Positions 44,513-54,315 of a DNA stretch of 64,000 bases are shown piece after piece (positions within the stretch are counted from its first letter, which is position 1; each line of letters opens with the position of its first letter). This DNA comes from Alcaligenes faecalis (GTDB lineage Bacteria; Pseudomonadota; Gammaproteobacteria; Burkholderiales; Burkholderiaceae_B). The notes beneath the pieces are model-generated. The model ran no database searches and was not told the DNA's origin. It saw only the letters and a program-made list of their open reading frames with translations. The translations under genes and the position numbers were made by a program. The stretch covers positions 3,561,235 through 3,625,234 of the forward strand of contig NZ_CP031012.1 in NCBI RefSeq assembly GCF_009497775.1. Reading direction: 5' to 3'.

Positions 44513-45410
44513 TAATAATGACAAGCTCGAGGTAAGCTGGGCAGCCGGGAAACAAGCTGCCCAACGTCCCATCCCCGATCTTGGCGCCTCTGCCGCGGAT
44601 CTGGTCGGCCACCTGAACCTGATCCACCCTGGTCGGATTCAGGTTTTCGGCCCTGAAGAACTCTCTTTCTACAACCGCTTTGACGTCAAACGTCGCCTGC
44701 ATCATCTGGATGATCTCAGGCAAGGCGGTGTTCCTGCCCTGTTCATTGCCAACGATGCCGTTGCGCCCGATGACCTGATCCAGTTTTGCGAAGAACAAGG
44801 GGTGCCGCTGCTCTACACCCCTATCGATGCCGCCCAGCTGATTGATCTGCTGCGCATCTATCTGGGCAAACGTCTGGCCCCAAAAACCACCATGCATGGC
44901 GTGTTCATGGATGTGCTGGGTCTGGGCGTGCTGATTACCGGCGAATCCGGTCTGGGCAAAAGTGAGCTGGCGCTGGAGCTGATCTCCCGCGGTCACGGGC
45001 TGGTCGCAGACGACGCGGTTGAGCTGTCCCGCACGGCTCCCAACATGATTGACGGCCAATGCCCGCCCCTGCTGCAAAACCTGCTGGAAGTACGCGGGCT
45101 GGGATTGCTGGACATTCGCACCATTTTCGGCGAAACCTCCGTTCGTCGTAGAATGAAGCTTAAACTAATTGTGCACCTGGTTCGTTCCAACCCCGACAGC
45201 TTCGAGCGTCTGCCTACTCAGGACCAGACCCAGGAAGTGCTGGGGGTGGACATCAAACGCGTCATGCTTCAAGTGGCGGCCGGCCGAAATCTGGCCGTGC
45301 TGGTCGAAGCCGCCGTGCGCAACACCATTCTTGCCTTCCGCGGCATTGATACCATGGGCGACTTCATCGAGCGCCAGGCATTGGCTATCATGAATAGTCG
45401 CGACGACTAG
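44484..45410 (+). CDS. hprK: HPr kinase/phosphorylase
   Basis: HprK phosphorylates and dephosphorylates the serine of HPr-type proteins. The 308-residue protein has an N-terminal sensor-like domain, the catalytic His138 in MHGVFMDVLGLGVL, Walker A TGESGLGKSELALEL (about 152-166) and the C-terminal signature region EVLGVDIKRVMLQVAAGRN. In betaproteobacteria hprK next to ptsN is common. It overlaps ptsN, so expression is tied. A 7-bp hairpin (AGGGCCG/CGGCCCT, 45418-45443) follows. Confidence 0.96.
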   Translation: MLTVQELVNDNNDKLEVSWAAGKQAAQRPIPDLGASAADLVGHLNLIHPGRIQVFGPEELSFYNRFDVKRRLHHLDDLRQGGVPALFIANDAVAPDDLIQFCEEQGVPLLYTPIDAAQLIDLLRIYLGKRLAPKTTMHGVFMDVLGLGVLITGESGLGKSELALELISRGHGLVADDAVELSRTAPNMIDGQCPPLLQNLLEVRGLGLLDIRTIFGETSVRRRMKLKLIVHLVRSNPDSFERLPTQDQTQEVLGVDIKRVMLQVAAGRNLAVLVEAAVRNTILAFRGIDTMGDFIERQALAIMNSRDD

Positions 45411-45508
45411 CCGCTCAAGGGCCGGTTAACACTCAACGGCCCTGACGGCTTTGTCCTGTTTCACCTAAACGCTGCCCGTTGGGCGGCGACTCGGAGCCCT
45501 TTGCCACG

Positions 45509-46384
45509 ATGCTGAAAGTTGTATTGATTACCGGCATATCCGGTTCGGGAAAATCAGTTGCCTTGCGCCTGCTGGAAGATACCGGCTACCTGTGCATCGA
45601 CAACCTGCCCCCCCGATTTCTGGCCGAATTTGTCGAACGCTCTGCCGAACAAGGACTGGAGCGGCTTGCCGTCGCCATTGACGTGCGCGGCGCCGGTGAT
45701 CTGGACATCCTTCCCGGTGTCATCAGCAAACTGAACGAAGAAGGCTACTCCCTGCGTGTCCTGTTCCTGAACGCCAGCGATCATACCCTGATGCAGCGTT
45801 ACTCGGAATCGCGCCGCCGTCACCCGCTAACCGACCGCTTGCGTCAGGACGGCCGCTCGCCTTCGCTGGAAGAATGTATTGCCGTTGAGCGTGAAATGAC
45901 GGCCCCCTTGCGCGAGCTGGGCCACATTATCGACACCACCGACCTGACGCCCGGCCAATTGCGCGCCTGGATTCGGGATCTGGTGCAAGCCGATCGCGCC
46001 AGCGTGGTGCTGACGTTCGAATCCTTTGCCTACAAGCGCGGCGTACCCGGCGATGCAGACCTGGTTTTTGACGTGCGCTGTCTGCCCAACCCCCACTACG
46101 ACCCGGAGCTGCGTCCCATGACGGGCCGCGACGAGCCGGTTGCCAAATGGCTGGCCCAGTTCGGTTCTGTAGAAACCATGGTGGATGATATTGCCGGCTT
46201 TGTACGCCGCTGGTTGCCTTTGTATATGCAGGACACCCGCAACTACCTGACGGTCGCCATTGGTTGCACCGGCGGTCAACACCGTTCTGTGTACGTTACC
46301 GAACAACTGGCGCTGCGTTTTGCCGATTACGCCCCCTTGCTGGTGCGCCATCGCAATCAACCGCCCATTAATCCCGTCCCATGA
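45509..46384 (+). CDS. rapZ: RNase adapter protein RapZ
   Basis: In E. coli RapZ delivers the GlmZ small RNA to RNase E and so tunes glucosamine 6-phosphate synthase. The 291-residue P-loop protein has Walker A TGISGSGKSVALRLLE (8-23), CIDNLPPRFL (family marker) and the C-terminal conserved IGCTGGQHRSVYVTEQL. ATG 45509 is the family start. The stop overlaps the rlpA start, an unusual partner. No glm sRNA is recognisable in the window. Confidence 0.95.
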   Translation: MLKVVLITGISGSGKSVALRLLEDTGYLCIDNLPPRFLAEFVERSAEQGLERLAVAIDVRGAGDLDILPGVISKLNEEGYSLRVLFLNASDHTLMQRYSESRRRHPLTDRLRQDGRSPSLEECIAVEREMTAPLRELGHIIDTTDLTPGQLRAWIRDLVQADRASVVLTFESFAYKRGVPGDADLVFDVRCLPNPHYDPELRPMTGRDEPVAKWLAQFGSVETMVDDIAGFVRRWLPLYMQDTRNYLTVAIGCTGGQHRSVYVTEQLALRFADYAPLLVRHRNQPPINPVP

Positions 46385-47469
46385 GCCCAACCTTACGCAA
46401 ACTAGGCGCCATCCTGAGCATCCTGGCCTTACTGGCCGGGTGCGCATCCAGCCCCAAACGCGCCAAGCCCAAAGCCAAATCGGGGGCTACCGTTTCAGCG
46501 CCCCGAGGCGGAGGCTACTACAAGGACGATGGCCCCGACGCCCGAATCCCCGCCAATCTTCAGGCCACCCCCGACGCAGTTCCCCGAATAGAACCCATCG
46601 CACGCAGCAATACCCGTCCCTATACCGTGCTCGGCAAAAGCTTTGTTCCCCATACCTCACACAAAGCCTTTACCCAGACCGGCACCGCCTCCTGGTACGG
46701 ACGCAAGTTCCACGGCAAGAAAACAGCTAATGGCGAAACCTACGATATGTACGCCATGACCGCCGCTCACCCCACCTTGCCCATTCCCAGCTATGCCCGC
46801 GTGACTCGGCCCAAAACGGGTAAATCCGTTGTTGTGCGTATTAACGACCGGGGGCCATTCCATAGCTCTCGCATCATCGACTTGTCCTACGTTGCCGCCG
46901 CCAAGCTGGACCTGATTGCGCCGGGCAGCGGCACCGTGGTGGTTGAATCCATCACACAGGAAGAAATACGCAGTGGCAGTTATGGCCGAGGTGAAATTGA
47001 GCTTGCCGAAGCACCGGCACCCAAGCCGGCTCCTGCCGCCCCCGCTCCCAAGCCCAGCCTGGTGATTACCGAAAAACTGGAACCCACGCCCGATGCACTG
47101 GCCGCCTTGTCTGAAGAGGACATAGAGGTAGAGCTGGACGATTCGCCCAGCTGGAGCAGCGACGCCAACGATCAGCAGTTGATTGTGCAATCCTCGCCCG
47201 CTGCAGCCAGCAAGCCGCAAGCTCCGTCCGGCCAGAACCGGGTGTATCTGCAATTTGGCGCTTTTTCGGCCCGTGAAAATGCGGCAGCCCTGGCACAGCA
47301 GTTGAACCGCCAGATTGCGCAGATCGAGTATCGCGATGCCCAGGTACAGATGTACAACGATCTGTACCGGGTGCAAATTGGCCCGTATCAGAATCGGACC
47401 GAAGCCATTAACGCGGCTTACCGAATCCAGCAGCAAACTGGCCTGAGCCCCTCGGTTGCCGTGCGCTAA
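46381..47469 (+). CDS. rlpA: RlpA-like septal lipoprotein, probable lytic transglycosylase
   Basis: RlpA-type proteins cleave stem-peptide-free glycan strands at the division septum. The 362-residue protein has a lipoprotein signal with lipobox LLAGC (Cys21), a double-psi beta-barrel domain (about 98-190, TGTASWYGRKFHGKKTANGE and RINDRGPF), a Pro/Ala-rich linker and a C-terminal SPOR domain (about 285-360, VYLQFGAFSARENAAALAQQL). The start overlaps the rapZ stop by 4 bases. A bidirectional terminator follows. Confidence 0.94.
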   Translation: MSPTLRKLGAILSILALLAGCASSPKRAKPKAKSGATVSAPRGGGYYKDDGPDARIPANLQATPDAVPRIEPIARSNTRPYTVLGKSFVPHTSHKAFTQTGTASWYGRKFHGKKTANGETYDMYAMTAAHPTLPIPSYARVTRPKTGKSVVVRINDRGPFHSSRIIDLSYVAAAKLDLIAPGSGTVVVESITQEEIRSGSYGRGEIELAEAPAPKPAPAAPAPKPSLVITEKLEPTPDALAALSEEDIEVELDDSPSWSSDANDQQLIVQSSPAAASKPQAPSGQNRVYLQFGAFSARENAAALAQQLNRQIAQIEYRDAQVQMYNDLYRVQIGPYQNRTEAINAAYRIQQQTGLSPSVAVR

Positions 47470-47490
47470 ACCACGCCAAGCCCAGGCAAC

Positions 47491-47518
47491 AAAACAGCCC
47501 CTTGAAGGGGCTGTTTTT
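47491..47518 (+). terminator. Intrinsic terminator after rlpA
   Basis: AAAACAGCCCC and GGGGCTGTTTT form an 11-bp stem with a 5-base loop and a T tail. The A/T arms make it work in both directions, for rlpA and the convergent rsmI. Confidence 0.88.
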
Positions 47519-47563
47519 ATTCTGCGCTCAGGCTCACTACGTTTGACCTGAAACTCCGATGCC

Positions 47564-48502
47564 CTAGTCCTTGGGCGAGTTCGCCAAGCCCCAGGCATAC
47601 AGAACATCACGAGGAATCCCCGTCGCCTGGCTGGCAATCCGGGCCGCATCCCGCAGCGAAACCTGTTCCAGCAAGGCTTTCATCCAACGCTCTGTAGTGG
47701 CATCCAGCGCAGGCGCATCTTCGTCCACTTCGCGCACAGCATCATGCAGAATCAGGACAAACTCGCCCTGCTCGCGATGGCTGTCTTCATCCAGCCAGGC
47801 CAGAGCCTGCCCCACAGGCACGGTATGAATCTGCTCGAAACGCTTGCTCAATTCACGAGCAAAAGTCAGTTCACGCTCCGGGCCACACACCTCTTCCATA
47901 TCGCGCAAGGCCGCGCGCAGACGGTGGGGAGACTCAAACATCAATACCGGCATCCCCAGGCTGGACCAATGCTGCAACCACTTGCGGCGCGCCACTGTTT
48001 TGGGCGGCATGAAACCGGCAAAGGCAAACGCGGGGTTCTCGTCACTGGTTGCACCACTGCCCATCAAGGCAGTAATGACTGCCGAAGCACCGGGCAAAGG
48101 CACTACCTGAAAACCCGCCTCCCGCACTGAGCGCACTACGCGAGCGCCGGGGTCGCTGACAGCAGGCGCGCCCGCATCCGACACCAAGGCCACTCGCTGC
48201 CCCTGCTCCAGGCGCTCGATAATCGCCTGAGCGGCCTGCGCTTCGTTATGGCGGTGTGCCGCCATCAAAGGCGTTTGTATGCCCCAGGCTTGCAAGAAAG
48301 GACGCGTGGCCCGCGTATCCTCTGCCGCAATAATGTCGCACAGTTCCAGCGCCTGCCAGCCACGCAGGCTAAGGTCTCCCATATTGCCAATGGGCGTGGC
48401 CACTACATACAGGCAAGACTGCGGCCAGACCTGGCCTTGCACCTTGTCCATCATGCTTTGCCAGACGCCAGCATTCCCTGTTCGGTTTTCGGTATCGCTC
48501 AT
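47564..48502 (-). CDS. rsmI: 16S rRNA (cytidine1402-2'-O)-methyltransferase RsmI
   Basis: RsmI methylates the ribose of C1402 in the ribosomal P site. The 312-residue tetrapyrrole-methylase-fold protein has LYVVATPIGNMGDLSLR (about 31-47), EDTRATRPFLQ, LVSDAGAPAVSDPG and VVPLPGASAVITALMGSG, all family signatures. It is divergent from yraN with a 34-base gap. The first 16 or so residues are extra and a start nearer MDKVQGQ is possible. Confidence 0.95.
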   Translation of the reverse strand: MSDTENRTGNAGVWQSMMDKVQGQVWPQSCLYVVATPIGNMGDLSLRGWQALELCDIIAAEDTRATRPFLQAWGIQTPLMAAHRHNEAQAAQAIIERLEQGQRVALVSDAGAPAVSDPGARVVRSVREAGFQVVPLPGASAVITALMGSGATSDENPAFAFAGFMPPKTVARRKWLQHWSSLGMPVLMFESPHRLRAALRDMEEVCGPERELTFARELSKRFEQIHTVPVGQALAWLDEDSHREQGEFVLILHDAVREVDEDAPALDATTERWMKALLEQVSLRDAARIASQATGIPRDVLYAWGLANSPKD

Positions 48503-48536
48503 GCTCGATCCTGCTTATTGATCATCGTGTATCCCT

Positions 48537-48995
48537 ATGAATCCCTTTGAATACGCTCGCCAGGCTCAAAACCGGCAACTGCGGCGCAGACAGCGTAGTC
48601 GTCCTGCGGCCAGAAAGGACAGGCCACGGCGCTCTCCCAGCCAGCAATGCGGCGATCAGGCTGAACAGCGCGCCTGCGATCATGTCACCGCGCACGGCGC
48701 TCGTATTCTGGCCCGTCAACTGGGTGCCCGCTTTGGGGAGATTGACCTGGTTCTGTGGCATCAAGGTCATCTTGTCTTTCTGGAAGTGCGCCAGCGCAAT
48801 CACAAGGGCTACGGCGGGGCGCTTGCCAGTGTAAACCGGGACAAGCAACGGCGCTTGATCCTGACAGCCCAACAATGGCTGCCGACCTTATGCCAACGCT
48901 ATTTCCAGGGCAAGCTGCCCGCCTGCCGCTTTGACGTCATCGCCATTGAAGGCGAAACCCTGAGCTGGGTACAGAACGCCTTCGAACAAGGCTAA
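48537..48995 (+). CDS. yraN: UPF0102 (YraN) family endonuclease-like protein
   Basis: The 152-residue protein has an arginine-rich N-terminal extension (about 15-35) and a UPF0102 restriction-endonuclease-like core: LGARFGEIDLVLWHQGHLVFLEVRQR (about 62-87; D, E-x-R/K catalytic pattern) and VNRDKQRRLILTAQQWL. The C-terminal CRFDVIAIEGE is typical. Its role is unsettled. It sits in the E. coli-like order rsmI, yraN, SIS protein, dolP, but lpoA is absent. Confidence 0.92.
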   Translation: MNPFEYARQAQNRQLRRRQRSRPAARKDRPRRSPSQQCGDQAEQRACDHVTAHGARILARQLGARFGEIDLVLWHQGHLVFLEVRQRNHKGYGGALASVNRDKQRRLILTAQQWLPTLCQRYFQGKLPACRFDVIAIEGETLSWVQNAFEQG

Positions 48996-49171
48996 AAAAT
49001 AAAAACAGCCAAGCGACCTGGGGAATTTTCAGACAAAAGCGCTGTCTCATACAAAAATCCTGGCTGCCACCCCGTATTTCGGCCCTGTTACAGCATCTGG
49101 TTTCAATACCGTGGCGTTTTTTTCAACATGACACGATCTGCCTGCCCCACGGGGAAATTCTCCGTGCGATA

Positions 49172-49774
49172 ATGCGCGCTATGGACCTTATCGCCTTAAT
49201 GACTTCGCATTTCGACGATTCCGTCGATACTCTCAAAGCCAGCACACGCGAACTGGCCGAACCTTTGGCCGCCGCTGTCGAGCTGTTGTTTGCCACCCTG
49301 GCCAACGACGGCAAGATTCTGGCCTGCGGAAACGGCGGATCAGCAGCCGACGCCCAGCACTTTATTGCTGAGCTGGTGGGCCGCTTTGAGCGCGACCGTT
49401 TGCCCCTGGCTGGCATTGCCTTGAATACCGACACCTCCATCATGACGGCGGTGGGGAATGACTATGGCTTTGACAGCATCTTTGAACGCCAGGTCAGCGC
49501 CTTGGGCCAGACTGGCGATATTCTGGTGGCCATCTCCACCAGCGGCAATTCGCCAAACGTGATCCGCGCCATTGAAGCGGCTCGCGAGCGCGATATGGTC
49601 ATCATTGCCCTGACCGGCAAAGGCGGCGGACAAATCGCTGACCTGCTCTCGGATACCGACATCCATCTGTGCGTCCCGCACGATCGAACCATGCGTATTC
49701 AGGAAGTACACATTGTTCTGTTGCACGCCATGTGCGATGGCATTGATGCGCTGCTGCTCGGAGATCCACTATGA
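49172..49774 (+). CDS. gmhA: SIS-domain phosphoheptose isomerase/DiaA-type protein
   Basis: The 200-residue protein has the sedoheptulose 7-phosphate isomerase fold: ILACGNGGSAADAQHFIAELVGRF (about 49-72), ALNTDTSIMTAVGNDYGF, VAISTSGNSPNVIRA, and the C-terminal RIQEVHIVLLHAMCDGID. The locus matches E. coli yraO, where the paralog DiaA regulates DnaA, so either GmhA (LPS heptose) or DiaA is possible; rfaE2 elsewhere in the window shows ADP-heptose is made. ATG 49181 is an alternative start, and GATAAT at 49168-49173 suggests a very short leader. The stop overlaps dolP. Confidence 0.82.
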   Translation: MRAMDLIALMTSHFDDSVDTLKASTRELAEPLAAAVELLFATLANDGKILACGNGGSAADAQHFIAELVGRFERDRLPLAGIALNTDTSIMTAVGNDYGFDSIFERQVSALGQTGDILVAISTSGNSPNVIRAIEAARERDMVIIALTGKGGGQIADLLSDTDIHLCVPHDRTMRIQEVHIVLLHAMCDGIDALLLGDPL

Positions 49775-50460
49775 AACACCGTTTGATTCTGGCCGCCTTG
49801 CTGGCCAGCACCGCCCTGAGTGGCTGCGGTCTGCTGGTAGTTGGCGGCGCTGCTGCCACAACCGCCGTTGTCGCTACTGACCGCCGCACCACGGGCGAGC
49901 AGGTCGAGGACAAGACCATTGTCATGAAAGCCGGTGCGGAAACACGTCGTCTGCTGGAAAACAAGGAAGGCCGCATCAACACCACGTCTTACGCCGGGGT
50001 TGCCCTGCTGACGGGCGATGTGCCTACCCAGGCCGACAAGGAAGAAGCCGCCCGTCTGGTTTCCAAGGTTGATAAGGTCACCCGCGTAGTCAACGAACTG
50101 CGTGTGGGCGAACCTACCGCCTTGGGCGTACGCTCGAACGATTCCTGGATCACCACCCGCGTCAGCACCGCCTTGCTGAACGCCAAAGACGTTCCTAGCC
50201 GCACGATCTCCACCACCACCGAGCGTGGCGTTGTCTACCTGCTGGGCCGCGTCACCCACGAAGAAGGCGAACGCGCCGCGATTGCCGCCTCCAGTGTCCC
50301 TGGCGTGAACAAAGTGGCTAAACTCTTTGAGTACGTCAGCGCTGAAAGCCTGGCACAGCCTTTGAGCACCAATAATCAGCCAGGCAACAGCTCTGGCACA
50401 GCGGCCCCTGCAGCTGAACCTGCACCCGCCTCCTCTGTAGAAGTTATGCCCGTCCAATGA
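49771..50460 (+). CDS. dolP: Dual BON-domain outer-membrane lipoprotein DolP (YraP)
   Basis: DolP keeps the outer membrane intact and associates with the BAM complex and division site in E. coli. The 229-residue protein has a lipobox ALSGC (Cys19), two BON domains (about 50-113 and 119-190, with TTSYAGVALLTGDVPTQADKE and TTTERGVVYLLGRVTHEEGE) and a Pro/Ala-rich tail longer than in E. coli. It overlaps gmhA upstream and tlpA downstream (ATGA on both sides). Confidence 0.9.
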   Translation: MKHRLILAALLASTALSGCGLLVVGGAAATTAVVATDRRTTGEQVEDKTIVMKAGAETRRLLENKEGRINTTSYAGVALLTGDVPTQADKEEAARLVSKVDKVTRVVNELRVGEPTALGVRSNDSWITTRVSTALLNAKDVPSRTISTTTERGVVYLLGRVTHEEGERAAIAASSVPGVNKVAKLFEYVSAESLAQPLSTNNQPGNSSGTAAPAAEPAPASSVEVMPVQ

Positions 50461-50957
50461 AAAAAGTAGTCATCATTGCCCTTGCTGTTGCCATTGCCGT
50501 AGGTCTGGGCGTCTGGACCATGTCCGGCAGCGCCAAGACCGGCGCCCCGGATGTTGCCTTTACCGACATCAATGGCAAGCACTTTGAAACCAAAGACTTG
50601 CAAGGCAAGGTCGTCCTGGTGAAATTCTGGGCCACGGACTGCACCACTTGCGTGGCGCAAATGCCTGACAACATTGAGAACTTCAATGCCTTGTCCGGCA
50701 AAGGCTTTGATATTGTGGCCGTGGCCATGAAGCACGACCCCATCAATTACGTGCGCAACTTCACCCAATCCCGCCAACTGCCGTTCACGGTTGTCCATGA
50801 CGACAAGGGCGAAATCGCCAAGGCTTTTGGGGATGTCCGTCTGACACCCACCGCCTTTTTACTCGACAAACAGGGCCACATCATCAAGCGTTACCTGGGT
50901 AACTACGACAAGCAGGAATTTATTGCCACCGTCGAAAAAGCCCTCGCCAGCAGCTAA
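50457..50957 (+). CDS. TlpA-like membrane-anchored thioredoxin
   Basis: The 166-residue protein has an N-terminal membrane anchor (about 4-22) and a periplasmic thioredoxin-like domain. The active site is CTTC in KFWATDCTTCVAQMP (about 61-75), an uncommon dipeptide, and the cis-proline loop is RLTPTAFLLD. Members of this family reduce cytochrome c apoproteins or periplasmic disulfides. Its gene overlaps dolP and ends in a terminator before argB, so it closes the gmhA-dolP unit. Confidence 0.9.
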   Translation: MKKVVIIALAVAIAVGLGVWTMSGSAKTGAPDVAFTDINGKHFETKDLQGKVVLVKFWATDCTTCVAQMPDNIENFNALSGKGFDIVAVAMKHDPINYVRNFTQSRQLPFTVVHDDKGEIAKAFGDVRLTPTAFLLDKQGHIIKRYLGNYDKQEFIATVEKALASS

Positions 50958-50983
50958 GAGCCTGTTTCTGCCCCCAGCCACAT

Positions 50984-51930
<947 letters not shown>

Positions 51931-51933
51931 TCC

Positions 51934-52659
51934 GTGCGCGCTCCTATCCGTGCCCATGCCTGGGCGCGGCCTTTGTCAGCCTGTCAGCCAGATGAAACCA
52001 TCTGGCTGTTTGATCTGGATAACACCCTGCACAATGCCTCCAAAGGCATTTTCCAAGCGATTGATGGGCGCATGCGCATCGGCGTGGCGCAAACGCTGGG
52101 GGTGGATATGGACGAGGCCGACCGGCTGCGGCTGGAATACTGGAAGCGTTACGGCGCCACCATGATTGGCCTGCACCGTCATCATGGTGCGGACCCGGCG
52201 ACCTTCCTGAAACACGCTCACGATTTTGATGTGCCGTCCCTGATCAGCGCAGAACGCGGTCTGGCGTCCCAATTGCGTCGTCTGCCCGGCTACAAGTTGC
52301 TGCTGACCAATGCACCGCTGGACTACGCACAGCGTGTCTTGCAATCTCTGGATCTGCTGCCTGTTTTTGACGGCTTGTGGGCGATTGAACACATGCAGCT
52401 GCAAGGTCGCTACAGACCCAAGCCGTCCCAGGCATTGATGAAGCAGGCGCTGGCCGTGCTGAAATCCCAGGCCCGCGACATTGTTCTGGTTGAAGATACC
52501 CTGCGCAATTTGAAAAGTGCCCGCCAGCTAGGGATGCAAACCATCCATATCTATAACGCGGGCACCCCGTTCAGCGCTCTGTATCATGGACGCAGCCCGT
52601 ATGTTGACCATCGCATCAACCGCATCGCGCAACTGGTCAAAAACTGGCCACGTCCCTAA
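51934..52659 (+). CDS. HAD-superfamily pyrimidine 5'-nucleotidase
   Basis: The 241-residue protein has HAD motif I IWLFDLDNTLHNA (about 23-35), motif II LLLTNAPLDYA, motif III RPKPSQALMKQAL and motif IV DIVLVEDTLRNLKSA. The pattern is that of the SDT1-like pyrimidine 5'-nucleotidase family, commonly found next to argB in Burkholderiales. The start is GTG, 3 bases after the argB stop; no ATG fits upstream of motif I. It likely dephosphorylates UMP/CMP-like nucleotides. Confidence 0.88.
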   Translation: MRAPIRAHAWARPLSACQPDETIWLFDLDNTLHNASKGIFQAIDGRMRIGVAQTLGVDMDEADRLRLEYWKRYGATMIGLHRHHGADPATFLKHAHDFDVPSLISAERGLASQLRRLPGYKLLLTNAPLDYAQRVLQSLDLLPVFDGLWAIEHMQLQGRYRPKPSQALMKQALAVLKSQARDIVLVEDTLRNLKSARQLGMQTIHIYNAGTPFSALYHGRSPYVDHRINRIAQLVKNWPRP

Positions 52660-52665
52660 GCCTGC

Positions 52666-54120
52666 TTAGAAAGCCAGCTGGCGCTCCCCTTGCTGGATGG
52701 TGACCCACTTCAATTCGGTCATGTCCGCAATCGAGTAGCGGCCATTTTCCTTGCCGTAGCCACTGTCCTTGAAACCACCGAAAGGCGCGTTCGGATCATC
52801 ATCAAAAGAGTTGTCGTTGATGTGAACCGAACCTGCCTCAATGCGCTCGGCAAAATCCATGGCCTTTTGCAGATCATTGGTCAGGATGGCGGAGGACAAG
52901 CCGTATGAAGTGTCATTGGCCATTTCCAGGGCGTGTTCATAGTCGCGCGCCTTGTAGATGGCTGCCACAGGGCCAAAAGTCTCTTCGTGGTACAGGTGCA
53001 TGTCCGGAGTCACATCGCACAAGGCCGTAGGCTGAATCACATTGCCTTCGCGGCCACCACCTGCCAACAGGGTTGCGCCCTTGGAGACGGCATCCTGAAT
53101 GTGGGCCTGCACAAAATCGGCCTGCTCGGAGCTGATCAGCGGCCCGACGGCGGTTTGTGGCAATGCAGGGTCGCCTGTAGGAATGCGGGCAACCTGTTTG
53201 GCAAAGGCTTCGCAGAACGCATCGTAAATGCCCTGCTCCACAATAATGCGCGAGTTGGCCATGCACACCTGACCCTGGTTGAAATAGATGCCGAAAGCAG
53301 CGGAGCGCACGGCGTAATCCAGCGTGGCATCATCCAGCACCACCACCGGGCTTTTACCGCCCAACTCCAGCACAATGCGCTTTTGATGACGGCCAGCCAG
53401 ATCCGCCAGGATACGGCCCACACGAGCCGAGCCTGTAAAGGTCACCAATTTGACGCGAGGATCGGAGAACAAGGTATCGCCCAGGGCTTCGTCCGTGGTC
53501 AGCAGAACAGTCAACACACCTGGGGGCAGACCGGCTTCTTCCAGAATCTCGGCAAACATCAGGGCGGCCATAGGCGTATGTGGCGAAGGCTTCAGAATGA
53601 AGCTGTTACCGGCTGCCAGCGCAGGCGCCAGTTTCTTTCCGTTGAGCAGCAAGGGGGCATTGAAAGGACCAATCCCGGCCACCACGCCCAAAGGACGGCG
53701 AATGCTCATGGAAATACGGCCTGGCAGGTCCGAAGGCATGGTTTCACCGCGAATATCGCGGGTCTGGCCTGCGGCAATACGGAAGGTGCTGACGATGTAA
53801 TCGCACTCGAACATGGCCTTGCCAAAGACGTTACCACCCTCTTCAACCAGCACACGCACGATGTCGTCGCGGCGGCGTTCCACAATGTCGGCCGCACGGC
53901 ACAGGATGGCCTCACGTTCACGGGCCAGCATCTTGCCCCAGACACGCTGGGCGCGTTCTGCACTGGCCAGCGCTTCCTCAATATCCTGCTTGGTCGCCAG
54001 AAAAACGCGGGCCAGCGGCTTGCCCGTGTAGGGATTCACCAGATCCTTATGCGATTGGCCTTCCGACTTCCAGGCCTGTCCGTTGATGTAGGGGTAGATC
54101 TGCTTTAGCTGTTCTGTCAT
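52666..54120 (-). CDS. NAD(P)-dependent aldehyde dehydrogenase
   Basis: The 484-residue protein is a typical cytosolic ALDH: oxyanion Asn154 in GIGPFNAPLLL, cofactor loop VTFTGSARVGR, catalytic Glu252 in VLELGGKSP and nucleophile Cys286 in NQGQVCMANSR, then EETFGPVAAI. Features resemble benzaldehyde/vanillin-type dehydrogenases more than betaine aldehyde dehydrogenase, but the substrate is not certain. ATG 54120 has a strong AGGAAAGGAG site. It is divergent from an AraC regulator that is likely its activator. Confidence 0.92.
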   Translation of the reverse strand: MTEQLKQIYPYINGQAWKSEGQSHKDLVNPYTGKPLARVFLATKQDIEEALASAERAQRVWGKMLAREREAILCRAADIVERRRDDIVRVLVEEGGNVFGKAMFECDYIVSTFRIAAGQTRDIRGETMPSDLPGRISMSIRRPLGVVAGIGPFNAPLLLNGKKLAPALAAGNSFILKPSPHTPMAALMFAEILEEAGLPPGVLTVLLTTDEALGDTLFSDPRVKLVTFTGSARVGRILADLAGRHQKRIVLELGGKSPVVVLDDATLDYAVRSAAFGIYFNQGQVCMANSRIIVEQGIYDAFCEAFAKQVARIPTGDPALPQTAVGPLISSEQADFVQAHIQDAVSKGATLLAGGGREGNVIQPTALCDVTPDMHLYHEETFGPVAAIYKARDYEHALEMANDTSYGLSSAILTNDLQKAMDFAERIEAGSVHINDNSFDDDPNAPFGGFKDSGYGKENGRYSIADMTELKWVTIQQGERQLAF

Positions 54121-54315
54121 GACTGCTCCTTTCCTGTATTGTCTCCAGGTGCGCTTTGGGCACCCTTCATGGTTAAACCCGATAGCCACCGCGGTGCGCC
54201 ATAGCTCACCATGCAGTACTGTCTTAGATACTATTCTTGAGCCGATTGCCTCTCTGTGTCGTGGACTGGGGCGCAGCCCAATCTGGACAATGACGCAGAA
54301 GACGGAAAAAACCGC

